Source of the DNA: Pycnococcus provasolii
Lineage: Eukaryota > Chlorophyta > Pseudoscourfieldiophyceae > Pseudoscourfieldiales
Length of the DNA: 64,000 nucleotides
Assembly (NCBI GenBank): GCA_049487715.1
Contig: CP150562.1
Location: forward strand, 1-64,000
Direction of reading: 5' to 3'
Position numbers and translations under genes: made by a program. Below the pieces are notes generated by a model, which saw only the letters and a list, made by a program, of their open reading frames with translations, had not been told where the DNA came from and did no database searches. Of the stretch, positions 16,656 to 26,595 are shown in pieces (position 1 is the first letter of the stretch; each line of letters opens with the position of its first letter).

Positions 16656-18218
16656 ATGATGTCTCGTGGAGCTAAGAGGTTTGGGCGGATGGCCCTAGGC
16701 CGCGTTGCCTTCCCAACGGCCATGCTCGTTCTTGTTGGCATACTCTTAAGCGCTTCGTCGGGCGTTTTTGCGCAGGGCGGCTCCCCTTCGTCATCAGGAC
16801 CTGGTGTTGCAACTCCCTCAGAACCTGGTGCAACTCCAACACAACCTGGTGCAACTCCCTCAGAACCTGGTGCAACTAACTCATCAGGGGCCGCAGGTGG
16901 AACGGACACCGCTGCCATTGCGGCTGATACTGAAACGACCACGACCACCACGGCTCCGGCTGCGGGAGGTGCGGGCACCGAGCCGGCGGCGGGAGGTGGC
17001 AATGAAACGACCACGACCACCACGGCTCCGGCTGCGGGAGGTGCGGGCACCGAGCCGGCGGCGGGAGGTGGCAATGAAACGACCACGACCACCACGGCTC
17101 CGGCTGCGGGAGGTGCGGGCACCGAGCCGGCGGCGGGAGGTGGCAATGAAACGACCACGACCACCACGGCTCCGGCTGCGGGAGGTGCGGGCACCGAGCC
17201 GGCGGCGGGAGGTGGCAATGAAACGACCACGACCACCACGGCTCCGGCTGCGGGAGGTGCGGGCACCGAGCCGGCGGCGGGAGGTGGCAATGAAACGACC
17301 ACGACCACCACGGCTCCGGATGCGCCAACGGAGGAGGGCATGGTGTATGTGTCTGACGAATTCACGGTAGAAACCGAGGCTGACGCTACCGAAGTTGCCG
17401 CGGCTACGCAGGAAACGGTGGCGGAGGTGGCGGATGTTCCGGCTGAAAACGTGCAAGTGACCGTGACCGCGAGCACTGATACGACCACGACCACCACGGC
17501 TCCGGCTGCGGGAGGTGCGGGCACCGAGCCGGCGGCGGGAGGTGGCAATGAAACGACCACGACCACCACGGCTCCGGCTGCGGGAGGTGCGGGCACCGAG
17601 CCGGCGGCGGGAGGTGGCAATGAAACGACCACGACCACCACGGCTCCGGCTGCGGGAGGTGCGGGCACCGAGCCGGCTGCGGGAGGTGCGGGCACCGAGC
17701 CGGCTGCGGGAGGTGCGGGCACCGAGCCGGCTGCGGGAGGTGCGGGCACCGAGCCGGCGGCGGGAGGTGGCAGCAGCGGCGGCGCCGCCGCCGGCCGCCG
17801 CTTGCTTTCGACGGCGGCATCCTTCAATGTCTCCTTCCGCATTAAGGTGAACGAGACCTTGAGCTACGACGTGTTCGAGAAGCTTGCGGCTGCGCGTGAC
17901 GACGGCAGCTTCGGTGCCGCCTTTGCCAAGAGGCCGGCGTTCAAGGACATAAAAATCAAATTCGGCTCTGCGCCGCCGTCGATGATGTGCCCTGGCGGAA
18001 AGTGTCCGCCCCCGAAGACGACCGCGGCACCGCCAGCCAAGGCTGCGAAGACGACCGCGGCACCGCCAGCCAAGGCTGCGACGACGACCGCGGCACCGCC
18101 GGCCAAGGCTGCGAAGACGACCAAGGTGGCGCCGGAGACCTCGGGTGGCACGTGTGCTGCTTCCACTATGTTCGTTGCGGCGGCGACGACTGGCGTCCTC
18201 CTCCACGTGGTGGTGTAA
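16656..18218 (+). CDS. Mucin-like, probably GPI-anchored surface protein with 24-aa repeats, about 520 aa
   Basis: Start at the MMSRG pair (16656). The extension upstream is Pro/Ser-rich and crosses a CCCCT tract. A signal peptide follows (FPTAMLVLVGILLSASSGVFAQ). Then come Pro/Ser/Thr-rich sequence and 24-residue repeats with a run of six Thr, an APAAGG turn and GTEPAAGG: five copies at about 16930-17310, two to three more at 17480-17640, then 9-residue PAAGGAGTE subunits. Two non-repetitive pieces (VYVSDEFTVETEAD...ENVQVTVTAS, and GRRLL...FNVSFRIKV) look like one extracellular domain split by the repeats. A PAKAAKTTAAP tail and a hydrophobic C terminus (STMFVAAATTGVLLHVVV) suggest GPI attachment. 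The many Thr would be O-glycosylation sites. Confidence 0.75.
   Translation: MMSRGAKRFGRMALGRVAFPTAMLVLVGILLSASSGVFAQGGSPSSSGPGVATPSEPGATPTQPGATPSEPGATNSSGAAGGTDTAAIAADTETTTTTTAPAAGGAGTEPAAGGGNETTTTTTAPAAGGAGTEPAAGGGNETTTTTTAPAAGGAGTEPAAGGGNETTTTTTAPAAGGAGTEPAAGGGNETTTTTTAPAAGGAGTEPAAGGGNETTTTTTAPDAPTEEGMVYVSDEFTVETEADATEVAAATQETVAEVADVPAENVQVTVTASTDTTTTTTAPAAGGAGTEPAAGGGNETTTTTTAPAAGGAGTEPAAGGGNETTTTTTAPAAGGAGTEPAAGGAGTEPAAGGAGTEPAAGGAGTEPAAGGGSSGGAAAGRRLLSTAASFNVSFRIKVNETLSYDVFEKLAAARDDGSFGAAFAKRPAFKDIKIKFGSAPPSMMCPGGKCPPPKTTAAPPAKAAKTTAAPPAKAATTTAAPPAKAAKTTKVAPETSGGTCAASTMFVAAATTGVLLHVVV
16930..17770. repeat. 72-bp coding minisatellite
   Basis: The exact 72-bp period is visible from GAAACGACC recurring at 16932, 17004, 17076 and so on. 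It is interrupted at about 17311-17478, resumes at about 17480, then collapses to a 27-bp subunit (GCTGCGGGAGGTGCGGGCACC) near 17650-17760. The units are almost identical at DNA level, which indicates recent expansion or homogenisation. Confidence 0.95.
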
Positions 18219-18412
18219 AGGAAGCCTGGTATGGGAGGGGGATGAGAAGTGTTCAATTGAGCAGCATGGAGGCAAGTATTTTGACGAAATGTTCGAGTGT
18301 GAACATTGGGAAGAAGTTGACACGGAATAGTCGTAGATTCATAGTAATATAAGATACGTAATTCGACATTTTCATCGTAGTAATGACATCTAGTGGTAGG
18401 TAGGGCAGCAGA

Positions 18413-18676
18413 TAGATGTGACCCTTGAGCCATCGTGTCGATGCACGGTTGGTGGCGATGTCGACGACAACAGCGACATGAAACGCGAGTGGAGCCCTCA
18501 CTGCGCCAACGAAAGCGCCCTGATAGAGTGATACAGCCTTCGAAATCACATGCGCCATGTACAAAATCGCGCTGCTGAATCGCACCGGTGTATGGGCTGA
18601 ATGGTGAAAGAAAATGGTGTGAATGGACGACCGTTGGACAAACTTAAGTGCACTTCATTACTGAATGAGGGATCTA
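18413..18676 (-). repeat. Dispersed 3'-end repeat, copy C
   Basis: Read on the minus strand it begins AGATCCCTCATTCAGTAATGAAG five bases after the RCC1-gene stop. It runs through the CATTCA, CAGGGCGCTTTCGTTGG and CACCAACCGTGCATCGACACG blocks to CTCAAGGGTCAC, then diverges. It lies between the converging mucin-like gene and the RCC1 gene. Confidence 0.88.
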
Positions 18677-18681
18677 AGATT

Positions 18682-20112
18682 TTAGGCCTTGACGAGCGCC
18701 TCGGCGAGCCGTGAGATGCGTAGCGGAACACCGCGCGCATTTGCAACACGCAGCGCCATGTCACGCCCATCGGATGGAGTATACGACAAAAGATGGCAAC
18801 GGAGCTGCTTGGCGAGTGCCGCTTCGGCTGCAAGAAGCAGCGCATCCGTGCGCAAGATTGCCGCGCTGTGCCCTCCTCCGGCAGCAAGGCACATCACTTC
18901 GCCGCCCGCTAGGCCGAGCACTCCAGTGGGTGCGAAGCGGAATCCACGGCTTCCGTTGTGGAGTCTTCCAGATCCACACGCCTGCGCGTACGCCGAGTAT
19001 CCCCACCCATACGCACATCCGTCGGACGCAACTGTAAGTGAATGACAAGGCCCTTGGGCCGTCAGCACCGCTCCACTCCGAAGCATGAGCACGGGAGTTT
19101 TTCTAGAGCTTTGGTCACCTAAGCCAAGGCTGCCGCATCGACCGTCGCCCCACACATAGAGTGAACCAGACGACGTGTGCGCGGCAGAAATGCCCTGCCC
19201 AGCGTTTACTTGCGCAATTTCCACTCCAGAAATTACGCTCACACGGCGAGCCGTACTTTCGAAGTAGTGCGGTACGACGGCGCTTCTTCGAGCGTTGCTT
19301 GAAGGCCCTTCGCCTCCGTCTTCGCTGGGAAGTGCTGTCCCCTTTCGTGTCAAGTGACCAAGTTGGCCGTGTTCTCCATAGCCGCACGTGAATGTCTCGT
19401 TTTTCGCCGCGACTAGTGTGTGGTGATATCCACACGCAATGTGTGTCGCGAATGGTCTGGCACCAGGCGCAAAGTCCGCGGCGCCGTCCCAGTCCCACAG
19501 TTCAATTAACGCAGGAGGCTGTTTCCCCTCAGAAGCTGAGCCTCTTCCCAACTGACCTCTCTCGTTGTACCCCCACGTGAGTACTCGTCCAGCGTCGTCA
19601 ATGGCAGCGCTGTGGTCGCAGCCGCAAGAGATGTGCGTGATTATTGCATTCGCGAACGGGTGGTTCAACGGGTTAAGTGCGTGAGGTTGGTTGCTGTACT
19701 GGTACCGTCCAAACGAATAAATGGTCGTAGTTGTCACGCCGTCGTCACTCGCCGCCTCTTCGACAATCACCGCGGTGCTGCGAGCGCCGCAGCTCAGCGC
19801 CGTCACCTTTCCCCGTGGCGGGAGTCCAGCCTTGACGCGTCTCGGCTTACGGCACGGATTCGTGTCGTCGTCTCGCCCGTTGCCCAGCTGACCAGAGTCG
19901 TTCTTCCCCCACGTGTACAGTGCCCCCGCCGAGTCGACGCACGCGGTGTGCTCCTCCCCGCAGCTCACCAAAAGAGGCTGTGCTGCGTCAGCGGGTAGTT
20001 GCACTGGCGTGGGCACGCGCAGTACGTTCTCCGCGAAATCTTCGCAACCGCACTGCCCTGCTTCGTTGAGCCCCCAGAGCACGAGCACGCTGGACGAGCA
20101 CGCGGGCGGCAT
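18682..20112 (-). CDS. RCC1-repeat protein, 476 aa
   Basis: The whole protein is a run of RCC1 blades: LWGLNEAGQCG, SCGEEHTACVDSAGALYTWGKNDSGQLGNG, SCGCDHSAAIDDAGRVLTWGYNERGQLGRG, ACGYHHTLVAAKNETFTCGYGEHGQLG, GSLYVWGDGRCGSLGLG, GCAYGWGYSAYAQ. About seven blades make one complete propeller. There is no signal peptide, TM segment or extra domain, so it is a stand-alone RCC1-like protein. It could be a guanine-nucleotide exchange or scaffold protein, or a UVR8-type relative, but nothing here decides its target. The C terminus (RLAEALVKA) ends five bases before dispersed-repeat copy C. Confidence 0.9.
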   Translation of the reverse strand: MPPACSSSVLVLWGLNEAGQCGCEDFAENVLRVPTPVQLPADAAQPLLVSCGEEHTACVDSAGALYTWGKNDSGQLGNGRDDDTNPCRKPRRVKAGLPPRGKVTALSCGARSTAVIVEEAASDDGVTTTTIYSFGRYQYSNQPHALNPLNHPFANAIITHISCGCDHSAAIDDAGRVLTWGYNERGQLGRGSASEGKQPPALIELWDWDGAADFAPGARPFATHIACGYHHTLVAAKNETFTCGYGEHGQLGHLTRKGTALPSEDGGEGPSSNARRSAVVPHYFESTARRVSVISGVEIAQVNAGQGISAAHTSSGSLYVWGDGRCGSLGLGDQSSRKTPVLMLRSGAVLTAQGPCHSLTVASDGCAYGWGYSAYAQACGSGRLHNGSRGFRFAPTGVLGLAGGEVMCLAAGGGHSAAILRTDALLLAAEAALAKQLRCHLLSYTPSDGRDMALRVANARGVPLRISRLAEALVKA

Positions 20113-20500
20113 GGTGTACTGTACGCTGGCGCCACGTGAGCTGTTTGGATTGAAAAAGGGAGTTTCGTAGCGCCGAGGGAGTTAGTTCGCCGCGTCGGAG
20201 TTCGGATGTCGGAGGGCGCGCTCCAAATCCAAATCTAAAAGTAGGGGATCAGGGCGCCTAGCAGGGAGGACCTGACCACCTCAGGTGCCGGAGGAGACCT
20301 CGACGCCCAGTTGTTGTTGTTGATGCATAGCTCGACTTCCACCCCCATACTCGAAGTGGTCAAAACCCAAAAGCATTCTCTCTATCGGTAACCCGCACGC
20401 CAACGGGGGAGGGTCCAGGAATCCCACCACCTCACCTCCGCTGCCCTCTGCGATCTTATATCACAGCACGTTGTTCGGCAAGTTGCTTCGCAAGCGAGGA
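20113..20500. promoter_or_regulatory. Divergent promoter region, RCC1 gene / GT77-like gene
   Basis: 388 bp between divergent starts at 20112 (minus) and 20501 (plus). I see no gene in it. There is no long CCCCT tract, only short CACCTCACCTCC sequence near 20425. Confidence 0.4.
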
Positions 20501-21916
20501 ATGGCTTCGCGCACAAAAGCACTCCTGCTCCACCTCCTTGCTAGCTTAGTACTATTAAACGCGTGCTGCTGGCGCGCGGCTGCTGTAGAGGATGCCCCAG
20601 ACGACCCGGGACTCACGCGCGAAGAACTTAAGGCTGAGTTCCAAGGCATGCACGTTGCCACGGTCGTCGTCCTGTGTATCGAAGATGTCTTCTGGGAGCT
20701 CAACCCGCTCACTATGGAAACGGTGGCGGAAAACATGAATCTGCTCCTCGACGAAAGAAGCACTGCTCCCGTCTATCACAGTACGCGTGCATCAACGTGC
20801 GAACGTGTTCGCACAGAGTTGAACGCGCCGTGCTATGTCGTCGACTACGCAAAAACGTTCACGATAGACCCGCGTACCGAGCGCATATGGACAGAACGGT
20901 TTTGGGTCGCTGACGTCGCACTGGACGCTGGAAAGAACGTGCTCATGATGGACGCGGATGTCAGGCTCACGCGACCTCTGAGGCACCTCGTGGAGATGAT
21001 GGAGGAGGCGAACGTGGACATGGTTGTGCAGGCAACTTTCCGCCAACCGGAACCGAACCTGTTGTCGCTTGACGGGCTGTGCGCAGGTCTGTACTACATG
21101 CGCGCGTCGGAGAAGATGCGAAAGGCGATGGAAATGGCGCACGAGGAAATGAAGCTCGTCAGAACTGACCCTTTTGCCATACCGGAGGAGTTTCGCAAGA
21201 TCATTCCATCGACAAAGTCAAAACGACTCAAAGATGCGACAGGATTTGATCAAGACGTCTTGCTCGACGTGCTTCATAGCATGCTTGAAGCGGAGCGTGT
21301 CAAGCCGCGAAAGGAGTGGTCGGCGCGACGTGTTGCGAATGAGGCGGTGCCAGGGAGCTTTCCAGACGCTCTCTCAATGGAGCGAAACGACGAGTCGAGA
21401 ATGGTGCACGGCGCAACGTGCGAGGATTTCAAGAAGGAGGAGTGGGAGATGCAGTTCGATCAGGGTGAAGGATATGTTTCACCTCAGCTCTGTGTGTCAG
21501 CCGACGGCGAATATCGCATCCTTGCAAGTGGCGTGCACGGGCCTTTTGTGTCATGGCCCGACTTTTACGAATACAAAGTGGGTGTGGAAAAGGCTTGCCA
21601 ACGCTACTCCAACAGGTTTTTCGCCGTTCACTGCCACGGCGATCCGAAGCCAGAGCACTGCGTGACACTGCACCGACGATGCCGCGACATTTTTCGTGAG
21701 AAACGAGAGGAGGTGCTCAAGTCTCTCTCATATCACAAGCCCAAGCCGAAGCCTCGCTCTAGCTTCTCGCCGCGCCAAGGTGCTTGGTCGTGGAAGAATT
21801 CCGCAGCTTTGCGCCAACAGCGGCGCAGAAGACGGCGTCCACGCTCAATGCTGAGCGGCCGCACAGGAGTCGGCGCAGACTCGACCGAGTCGTCGGAAGG
21901 GCGCGCAGACGTGTGA
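20501..21916 (+). CDS. GT77-like nucleotide-sugar transferase, 471 aa
   Basis: Start at 20501 (MASRTKALLLHLLASLVLLNA), giving a signal peptide or anchor. The middle carries RFWVADVALDAGKNVLMMDADVRLTRPL, a DxD motif (DAD) in the context typical of the GT77-type nucleotide-diphospho-sugar transferase family, followed by ANVDMVVQATFR and a CAGLYYMRASEKM segment. A paired-Cys region (CQRYSNRFFAVHCHGDPKPEHCVTLHRRC) and a very basic tail close the protein. Related plant and algal enzymes add arabinose or galactose to secreted glycoproteins, but the donor and acceptor here are unknown. It would work in the Golgi or ER lumen. Confidence 0.75.
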   Translation: MASRTKALLLHLLASLVLLNACCWRAAAVEDAPDDPGLTREELKAEFQGMHVATVVVLCIEDVFWELNPLTMETVAENMNLLLDERSTAPVYHSTRASTCERVRTELNAPCYVVDYAKTFTIDPRTERIWTERFWVADVALDAGKNVLMMDADVRLTRPLRHLVEMMEEANVDMVVQATFRQPEPNLLSLDGLCAGLYYMRASEKMRKAMEMAHEEMKLVRTDPFAIPEEFRKIIPSTKSKRLKDATGFDQDVLLDVLHSMLEAERVKPRKEWSARRVANEAVPGSFPDALSMERNDESRMVHGATCEDFKKEEWEMQFDQGEGYVSPQLCVSADGEYRILASGVHGPFVSWPDFYEYKVGVEKACQRYSNRFFAVHCHGDPKPEHCVTLHRRCRDIFREKREEVLKSLSYHKPKPKPRSSFSPRQGAWSWKNSAALRQQRRRRRRPRSMLSGRTGVGADSTESSEGRADV

Positions 21917-22295
21917 CATACAGTTTGTGATACTACAATATTTTGTGACTACCTTTACTTCCAACCCGGTGCCCGGTGCGCATGTGGTTGGCACTTGGCA
22001 GCCCGGCCGCGAGTGCACTCTCTCAGGTGGGCCCATGGGCTGGCTGGTCTCTTCACCTCCTCAATCAACGCGATGTTTCAGCGGCCAGCCGCGAAAGTTA
22101 AGGCTGAAGAGTTCATAGGCCATAGGGATCCACCATAAGTTACATTAGTGAAGCACCGCCGTATTTTCGCCCATTCGGGGTTTTCCACGGACACGGGTTT
22201 TTGAGGTGGGTTTTTGCAAGCCCCCCTTGCCCGGCAGGCGGCAGCCCTCCGTCCCTCCTCCTTCCTCTCCTCGTCGCGTTATCCAGCCGGCAAAG
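21917..22295. promoter_or_regulatory. Intergenic region upstream of FIST gene
   Basis: 379 bp. The last 60 hold a CCGTCCCTCCTCCTTCCTC tract and an ATCCAG shortly before the ATG at 22296. No gene seen. Confidence 0.4.
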
Positions 22296-23875
22296 ATGCC
22301 CGCGCTTCGCGTTGGTGTCGGATACTCGCGACTCACGCCGTACGCCGAGGCTGTCAGGCAGGCAACGAAGCAAGCGCTCAACGTCCTCGCAGCGCGGAGT
22401 GCCGACGGCGGCAACGGTGCTGCTGCGGCGTCGTCTCCGTTCCCGTTGGACGACGCCACCGACAACGCCAAATCTCCGCCGCCAGTGTCGTTTGCAACTC
22501 TTTTGACCTGCAGTCAACCGGAGCGTACCTTGGAACATGCGGCATCCATCGTCAACGAGTGCGCCTCGCCGGCACATGGCACGCTGGGCGCTACCGTTCA
22601 TGGAATTTTCCCCTCTTCTGTCGCTGCTGGGGATGATTTCAGCGCGGCACCGGGCGTGAGCGTCGCACTCGCACACGCACCAGGTTACACGGTTCTGGGA
22701 TTTTCAGCCGCGAGCAGTGCTCTGCCAGCCTCCGTTGCCACGCACGTCGCTAAGACTGCGGCCACAGATACGCTTCTTGGTCGTGGCGGAGGTGCATTTT
22801 ATGTCTGCAACGCCACACACGCGAACGACCCTGATAAGACAGAGGCGCTACTCAGCAGACTACACGGCGCACTGCCCCACTCGTACGTCGTTGGTGGTGC
22901 CGCGGGGGGATGAGCGACGAGGTGTGCTGGTTACCCGCGACGGAGCGTGCAACTTCAAACGTCCGCGACGATGATGACCATACCTCGACATCCCAGCGTC
23001 AAAGTCTTCCGCAAGCGTGCGGCATCGTGCTGCTTCCTCCCCACGACGCCCGCGCGACGAGCAGCTCAGCGCCTCAGTTTGATTCGCGGTGCCTCCCTGG
23101 ATATCGTCCCATTGGACGTCGCATGCGTGTTACGGATGTCTCGGTCGAGCCGGCGGACATCGACGGTTACGAGTCTGATGCTAAGGTGCTGCTGCTTGAG
23201 AGCCTCGATCATAAGCCAGCTGCCGCAGCCGTCCACGAATCGCTTATGGAGTGCGTGGCTTCGTCGCGCACGGGTGGGTCGAAGGACCAAACGTTCGGCG
23301 GCGTTGTGCTTGGCATTGCAGATGACAAAGATGACATGCTGGTTCCGTGCGAATTCTTCCCCAGCACACGACGGCGCGCACTCATTGGATCGTCGTTTAT
23401 TGGCAGACAGCTGCCGACACCCCCGACCGCGGACGGGAGTCGTGGTGCTGCGGGAGACGCCGCGGGTGCACCAAAGCACCGCAGAGGTGGAAGGCGCAAT
23501 CCGTCGGCGGCGCCTTCCTTCGCCGCGCCACCGGGCAGTGGTGATGGTGCACTAGAAGTCACTGGTGCAAGTGGCGCACGCGTGGGAGGATTTGCACAGC
23601 TCATGACGCGCGACGAAGTTGCCGCAACGAACGCTGCAGACGTGTGCGTCTCAGAGCTTGGCGACGACGGCGCCGCCGCGTTTCTCTTCGGATGCTGGGG
23701 CGCACCTCACGCGCTTGAGACTGCTCGCCTACTTCGGAAGCGACTACCTCCCGATGCTGTGCAGGCTGGATTGTTCAGCGGAGAGGTTGCTAATGCGCGT
23801 GAGCACCATGAGACGGCGCCCGGCCGCGGGCGCATGCACGCGTACAGCTGCGCTCTCGCGTTGCTCAGAATGTAA
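22296..23875 (+). CDS. FIST-domain protein, reading frame broken at a G6 run
   Basis: The first frame, 22296-22913, encodes a FIST N-terminal domain (MPALRVGVGYSRLTPYAEAV, LLTCSQPERTLEHAASIV, HGIFPSS, PHSYVVGGAAGG) and stops at TGA 22911-22913. The second, 22910-23875, encodes the FIST C-terminal part (GIVLLPP, CLPGYRPIGRRMRVTDV, AAFLFGCWG, VQAGLFSGEVAN). The halves overlap by four bases in different frames. One extra G in the run just before the stop would fuse them. So this is probably one gene of about 526 codons with a homopolymer miscall, or else a real frameshift mutation. FIST domains are presumed small-ligand sensors in signal proteins and also occur in F-box proteins. No F-box is visible. 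The stop TAA lies within TGTAA. Confidence 0.7.
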
Positions 23876-23909
23876 CAAATTCTTCTTCTTTTTTTTACTG
23901 TTTGTTTTT

Positions 23910-26387
23910 TTACCTTCCCGCAGCCAATGTCAGCTCGGCAAGGTAGCGTGTTATGGCCTCCGCGGCGTCCGTGGCATCCGGATGCGCCTTGGATGCCCTG
24001 GTGGTGAGATCATCCTTCAGCTTGAGAACACGCGTTAATTCCTTCTCCAGAGACTTTTTCTGACTCTTCGGGATTTCCTCACCATCCACGAGCTTCGTTG
24101 GCACTCCGCGCTCATCGAAGTCGGAGTACTTGCCGGCATACGATGCGCCGTCGCGGAACATATTCATGGTATCCAACGCGTGTGCTGGTGCAAACTTGTC
24201 CAGCTCAGCACCAGCCTTGTCCTGAGCAGCCTTCGCCTTGGCCATCGCACGCTCGCGTTCGGCTGCGCGCTTCTCTTCCACCTCACGCTGCAGATCCTCG
24301 GGATTCTCCCGCTTCCACATGCTCTTACCGCTCGCACGATCCTCCACGCGCACGCCAAGCTTGACCATAGACTCGTCGCGGAATTGGTCGCATGCATCGA
24401 GCAACGACGACGCCAGCGTTTTTGCCGAGTCAGCGCCACCCTTGCAGAGTGACCGCACCTCGTCGCGGAAGCCAACCGCAGCATCAATCGCGCCGTCCCC
24501 GCCGCCGCCGGCACCGCCCTCTCCTCGCTCCTCATCTTCCGCGACGGCATCAAGACCGTCGTACATGCCAAAAATGCGCATGGTACGGCTGACAAATGCC
24601 GCACAGCGACGAAGGACGTCAACATCTACACGATCGTCGCCCGCATCCTTCGTGTACCGGTTGCCCTCGGCGACGAGGTCGAGAAGCGCGGCAATGGCGC
24701 TCGGCGTGTTGAAGTTGTCCTTCAGGCTTCGATCCACCTCGCCCTGGCAAGCAAGTAAGTGAGCGGCCAGCGCCTTCTCTGGCTCACCCCAGCGTTTCGG
24801 CGCGGTTCGTCCAGTTGAGGCAACCTCACGCATGCGCGCCGCGACGCCCGTGACGAAGCTCTTGATCACACCCTCCTTCTTCTTCGCGTTCTCCACCTCG
24901 GCGTCGGAGAATTGCATCGGCTTGTCCCAGTGCTGCAGCAGGAAGAGCATTCTCAGCCGCTTCGCGCCGTGCACCTCAAGCGCCTGTTTGATGGTAATGA
25001 AGTTCTTGAGCGACTTGGACATTTTGAGACCCTGGATGTGCAGGTGCCCGGCGTGAAGGAAGTAGTTGACCCACTGGCCGTTGTCCCAGTACGCCTCGGA
25101 CTGCGCAATCTCGTTGTCGTGGTGCGGAAAGCAGAGGTCGCTGCCGCCCGCGTGAATGTCCATGTTGCCCCCGATAACGTCGCTCGCCATCACACTGCAT
25201 TCGATGTGCCATCCTGGTCTACCCGCTCCCCACGGGCTGTCCCATGCCGGCTCGCCGCGCTTGCTGCCCTTCCACAGCGCGAAGTCGCTCGCAGATCGCT
25301 TTTCGCCCGTGAAGTCGCCGCCGCTCAGAGCACCTTCACCCTCCGCCATCTCGCGCGCCGTGGCACCCGCACCTGCGCTCGGAACGAGCTTCGGATACTC
25401 GTGGCCTGCCGCCATGTGGCTTCGCGTGTCGAAGTACACCGACCCGTTCGCCTCGTACGCGCGCCCACGCGAGATGAGTGTCTCGATGAACGACACGCAC
25501 TCCGGAACGTACTCCGACACGCGCGTGACGCAGTCAAACGGGCGTACGCCAAGCGCCGCCATGTCGTCAAAGAAGAGACCTTCGTAGTGCCTTGCGTGGT
25601 CCATGAACACCGACTGATCCGTCACGGTGTCACCGAGCTCCGTATCGAGCTTATCCATGATCGCGTCGCGCGCCGCGTCGAGCAGCGCGTCGCGCGACGC
25701 GTCCGTGCGCTCAGCTCGCGCCGCCGCGGCGGCAGCTCCCGTCGCCGCAAGCTGCTCCTCCGCCTGGCGCGCCTTGAGTTCCTGCTCCTTGATGGCTGTT
25801 TCCTGCTCCGCCGCCTCGCGCCCACCGGCGGTCGGTGGAAGAGGTTCACGGAGCTGCTGGAGTTTTTTGTGAGACTTGTCGCGCACATTTGTCGCCGCCG
25901 ACACGGCATCGTCGCATATGCCGTCGACGTTCCCTGCCATGGTTTGGCGGTAGTCCTCGAACAGCTTGTTTCTCCTCGCTCGCAGAATGATCTTGTCGTC
26001 AATGTCCGTGATGTTCACCTGGAACAGGACGTCGTAGTGAAAGTAGTCCTCCATGATTCTGCGCAGAATGTCAAACGAAAGGTACGCACGCGCATGTCCC
26101 ATGTGTGCGACGTCGTAGACGGTAGGTCCGCACGTGTACCACGTGACGGCGTTCCCTGATCTTGGCACAAAAGGCACAGGCTCGCCCGTGAGCGTGTTGT
26201 TCACTTTAAGCCCCGTCGCTCTTCCCGCGATTGGCTGGCACCACGCGGGGTGTCCGTTGAGTCTACACGGCTGGGCGAACATCGCCGCGTCCGCCTTGCT
26301 CGCGTCTGTGGGCACGAACTTGAGCGCGGTGCTGCACATGCACGCTCCGCTGAATAGCGCGTCGCCTATGTGCTGCGTGTTGGCCAT
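23910..26387 (-). CDS. CARS: Cysteinyl-tRNA synthetase, eukaryotic type, 825 aa
   Basis: Start at 26387 in a GACCATGGCC context. Class I signatures are present: TWYTCGPTVYDVAHMGHARAY (HIGH-type motif at about residues 95-98), VNITDIDDKI, GWHIECSVMA (zinc Cys/His region), GGSDLCFPHHDNEIAQSEA, and KMSKSLKNF. A long Ala/Glu/Arg-rich helical insert (about 195-245) lies inside the catalytic domain, as in cytosolic eukaryotic enzymes. The C-terminal extension is Lys-rich. It charges tRNA-Cys. The first 50 residues precede the conserved domain and show no strong targeting signature. The gene converges on the FIST gene with only 34 bp between stops and diverges from pantothenate synthetase. Confidence 0.96.
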   Translation of the reverse strand: MANTQHIGDALFSGACMCSTALKFVPTDASKADAAMFAQPCRLNGHPAWCQPIAGRATGLKVNNTLTGEPVPFVPRSGNAVTWYTCGPTVYDVAHMGHARAYLSFDILRRIMEDYFHYDVLFQVNITDIDDKIILRARRNKLFEDYRQTMAGNVDGICDDAVSAATNVRDKSHKKLQQLREPLPPTAGGREAAEQETAIKEQELKARQAEEQLAATGAAAAAARAERTDASRDALLDAARDAIMDKLDTELGDTVTDQSVFMDHARHYEGLFFDDMAALGVRPFDCVTRVSEYVPECVSFIETLISRGRAYEANGSVYFDTRSHMAAGHEYPKLVPSAGAGATAREMAEGEGALSGGDFTGEKRSASDFALWKGSKRGEPAWDSPWGAGRPGWHIECSVMASDVIGGNMDIHAGGSDLCFPHHDNEIAQSEAYWDNGQWVNYFLHAGHLHIQGLKMSKSLKNFITIKQALEVHGAKRLRMLFLLQHWDKPMQFSDAEVENAKKKEGVIKSFVTGVAARMREVASTGRTAPKRWGEPEKALAAHLLACQGEVDRSLKDNFNTPSAIAALLDLVAEGNRYTKDAGDDRVDVDVLRRCAAFVSRTMRIFGMYDGLDAVAEDEERGEGGAGGGGDGAIDAAVGFRDEVRSLCKGGADSAKTLASSLLDACDQFRDESMVKLGVRVEDRASGKSMWKRENPEDLQREVEEKRAAERERAMAKAKAAQDKAGAELDKFAPAHALDTMNMFRDGASYAGKYSDFDERGVPTKLVDGEEIPKSQKKSLEKELTRVLKLKDDLTTRASKAHPDATDAAEAITRYLAELTLAAGR

Positions 26388-26595
26388 GGTCACGCTTGGT
26401 GTGGCGCTGTGAGCTCTGGGCGGAGGGACGAGGGAGGGGAGGGGAGGAAAGGAGGGTTAACAACCTTGGCGGCGGTGCATATTACACATATTCCTCCCCC
26501 GGTTTCCCCACCCTAATTCCCCCTGCGCTTCCCAAACCCCGATCATCCACTCCCCGCCCTCCTCCACCTCACCGCACCACACCTCCTCCGCCAGC
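26388..26595. promoter_or_regulatory. Divergent promoter, CysRS / pantothenate synthetase
   Basis: 208 bp. On the minus sense strand a CCTTTCCTCCCCTCCCCTCCC tract sits at about 26430-26455. On the plus strand CCGCCCTCCTCCACCTC and CCTCCTCCGCCAG precede the panC ATG. Confidence 0.5.

Noticed and set aside
16553-18323. Long minus-strand frames opposite the mucin-like gene
   Set aside because: Products of the 72-bp repeat read backwards (PPAAGS/VVVVV or SRRRLGARTS runs). The plus strand has the signal peptide and tail.
24912-26159. 415-codon plus-strand frame opposite cysteinyl-tRNA synthetase
   Set aside because: Antisense shadow. All class I synthetase motifs are on the minus strand.
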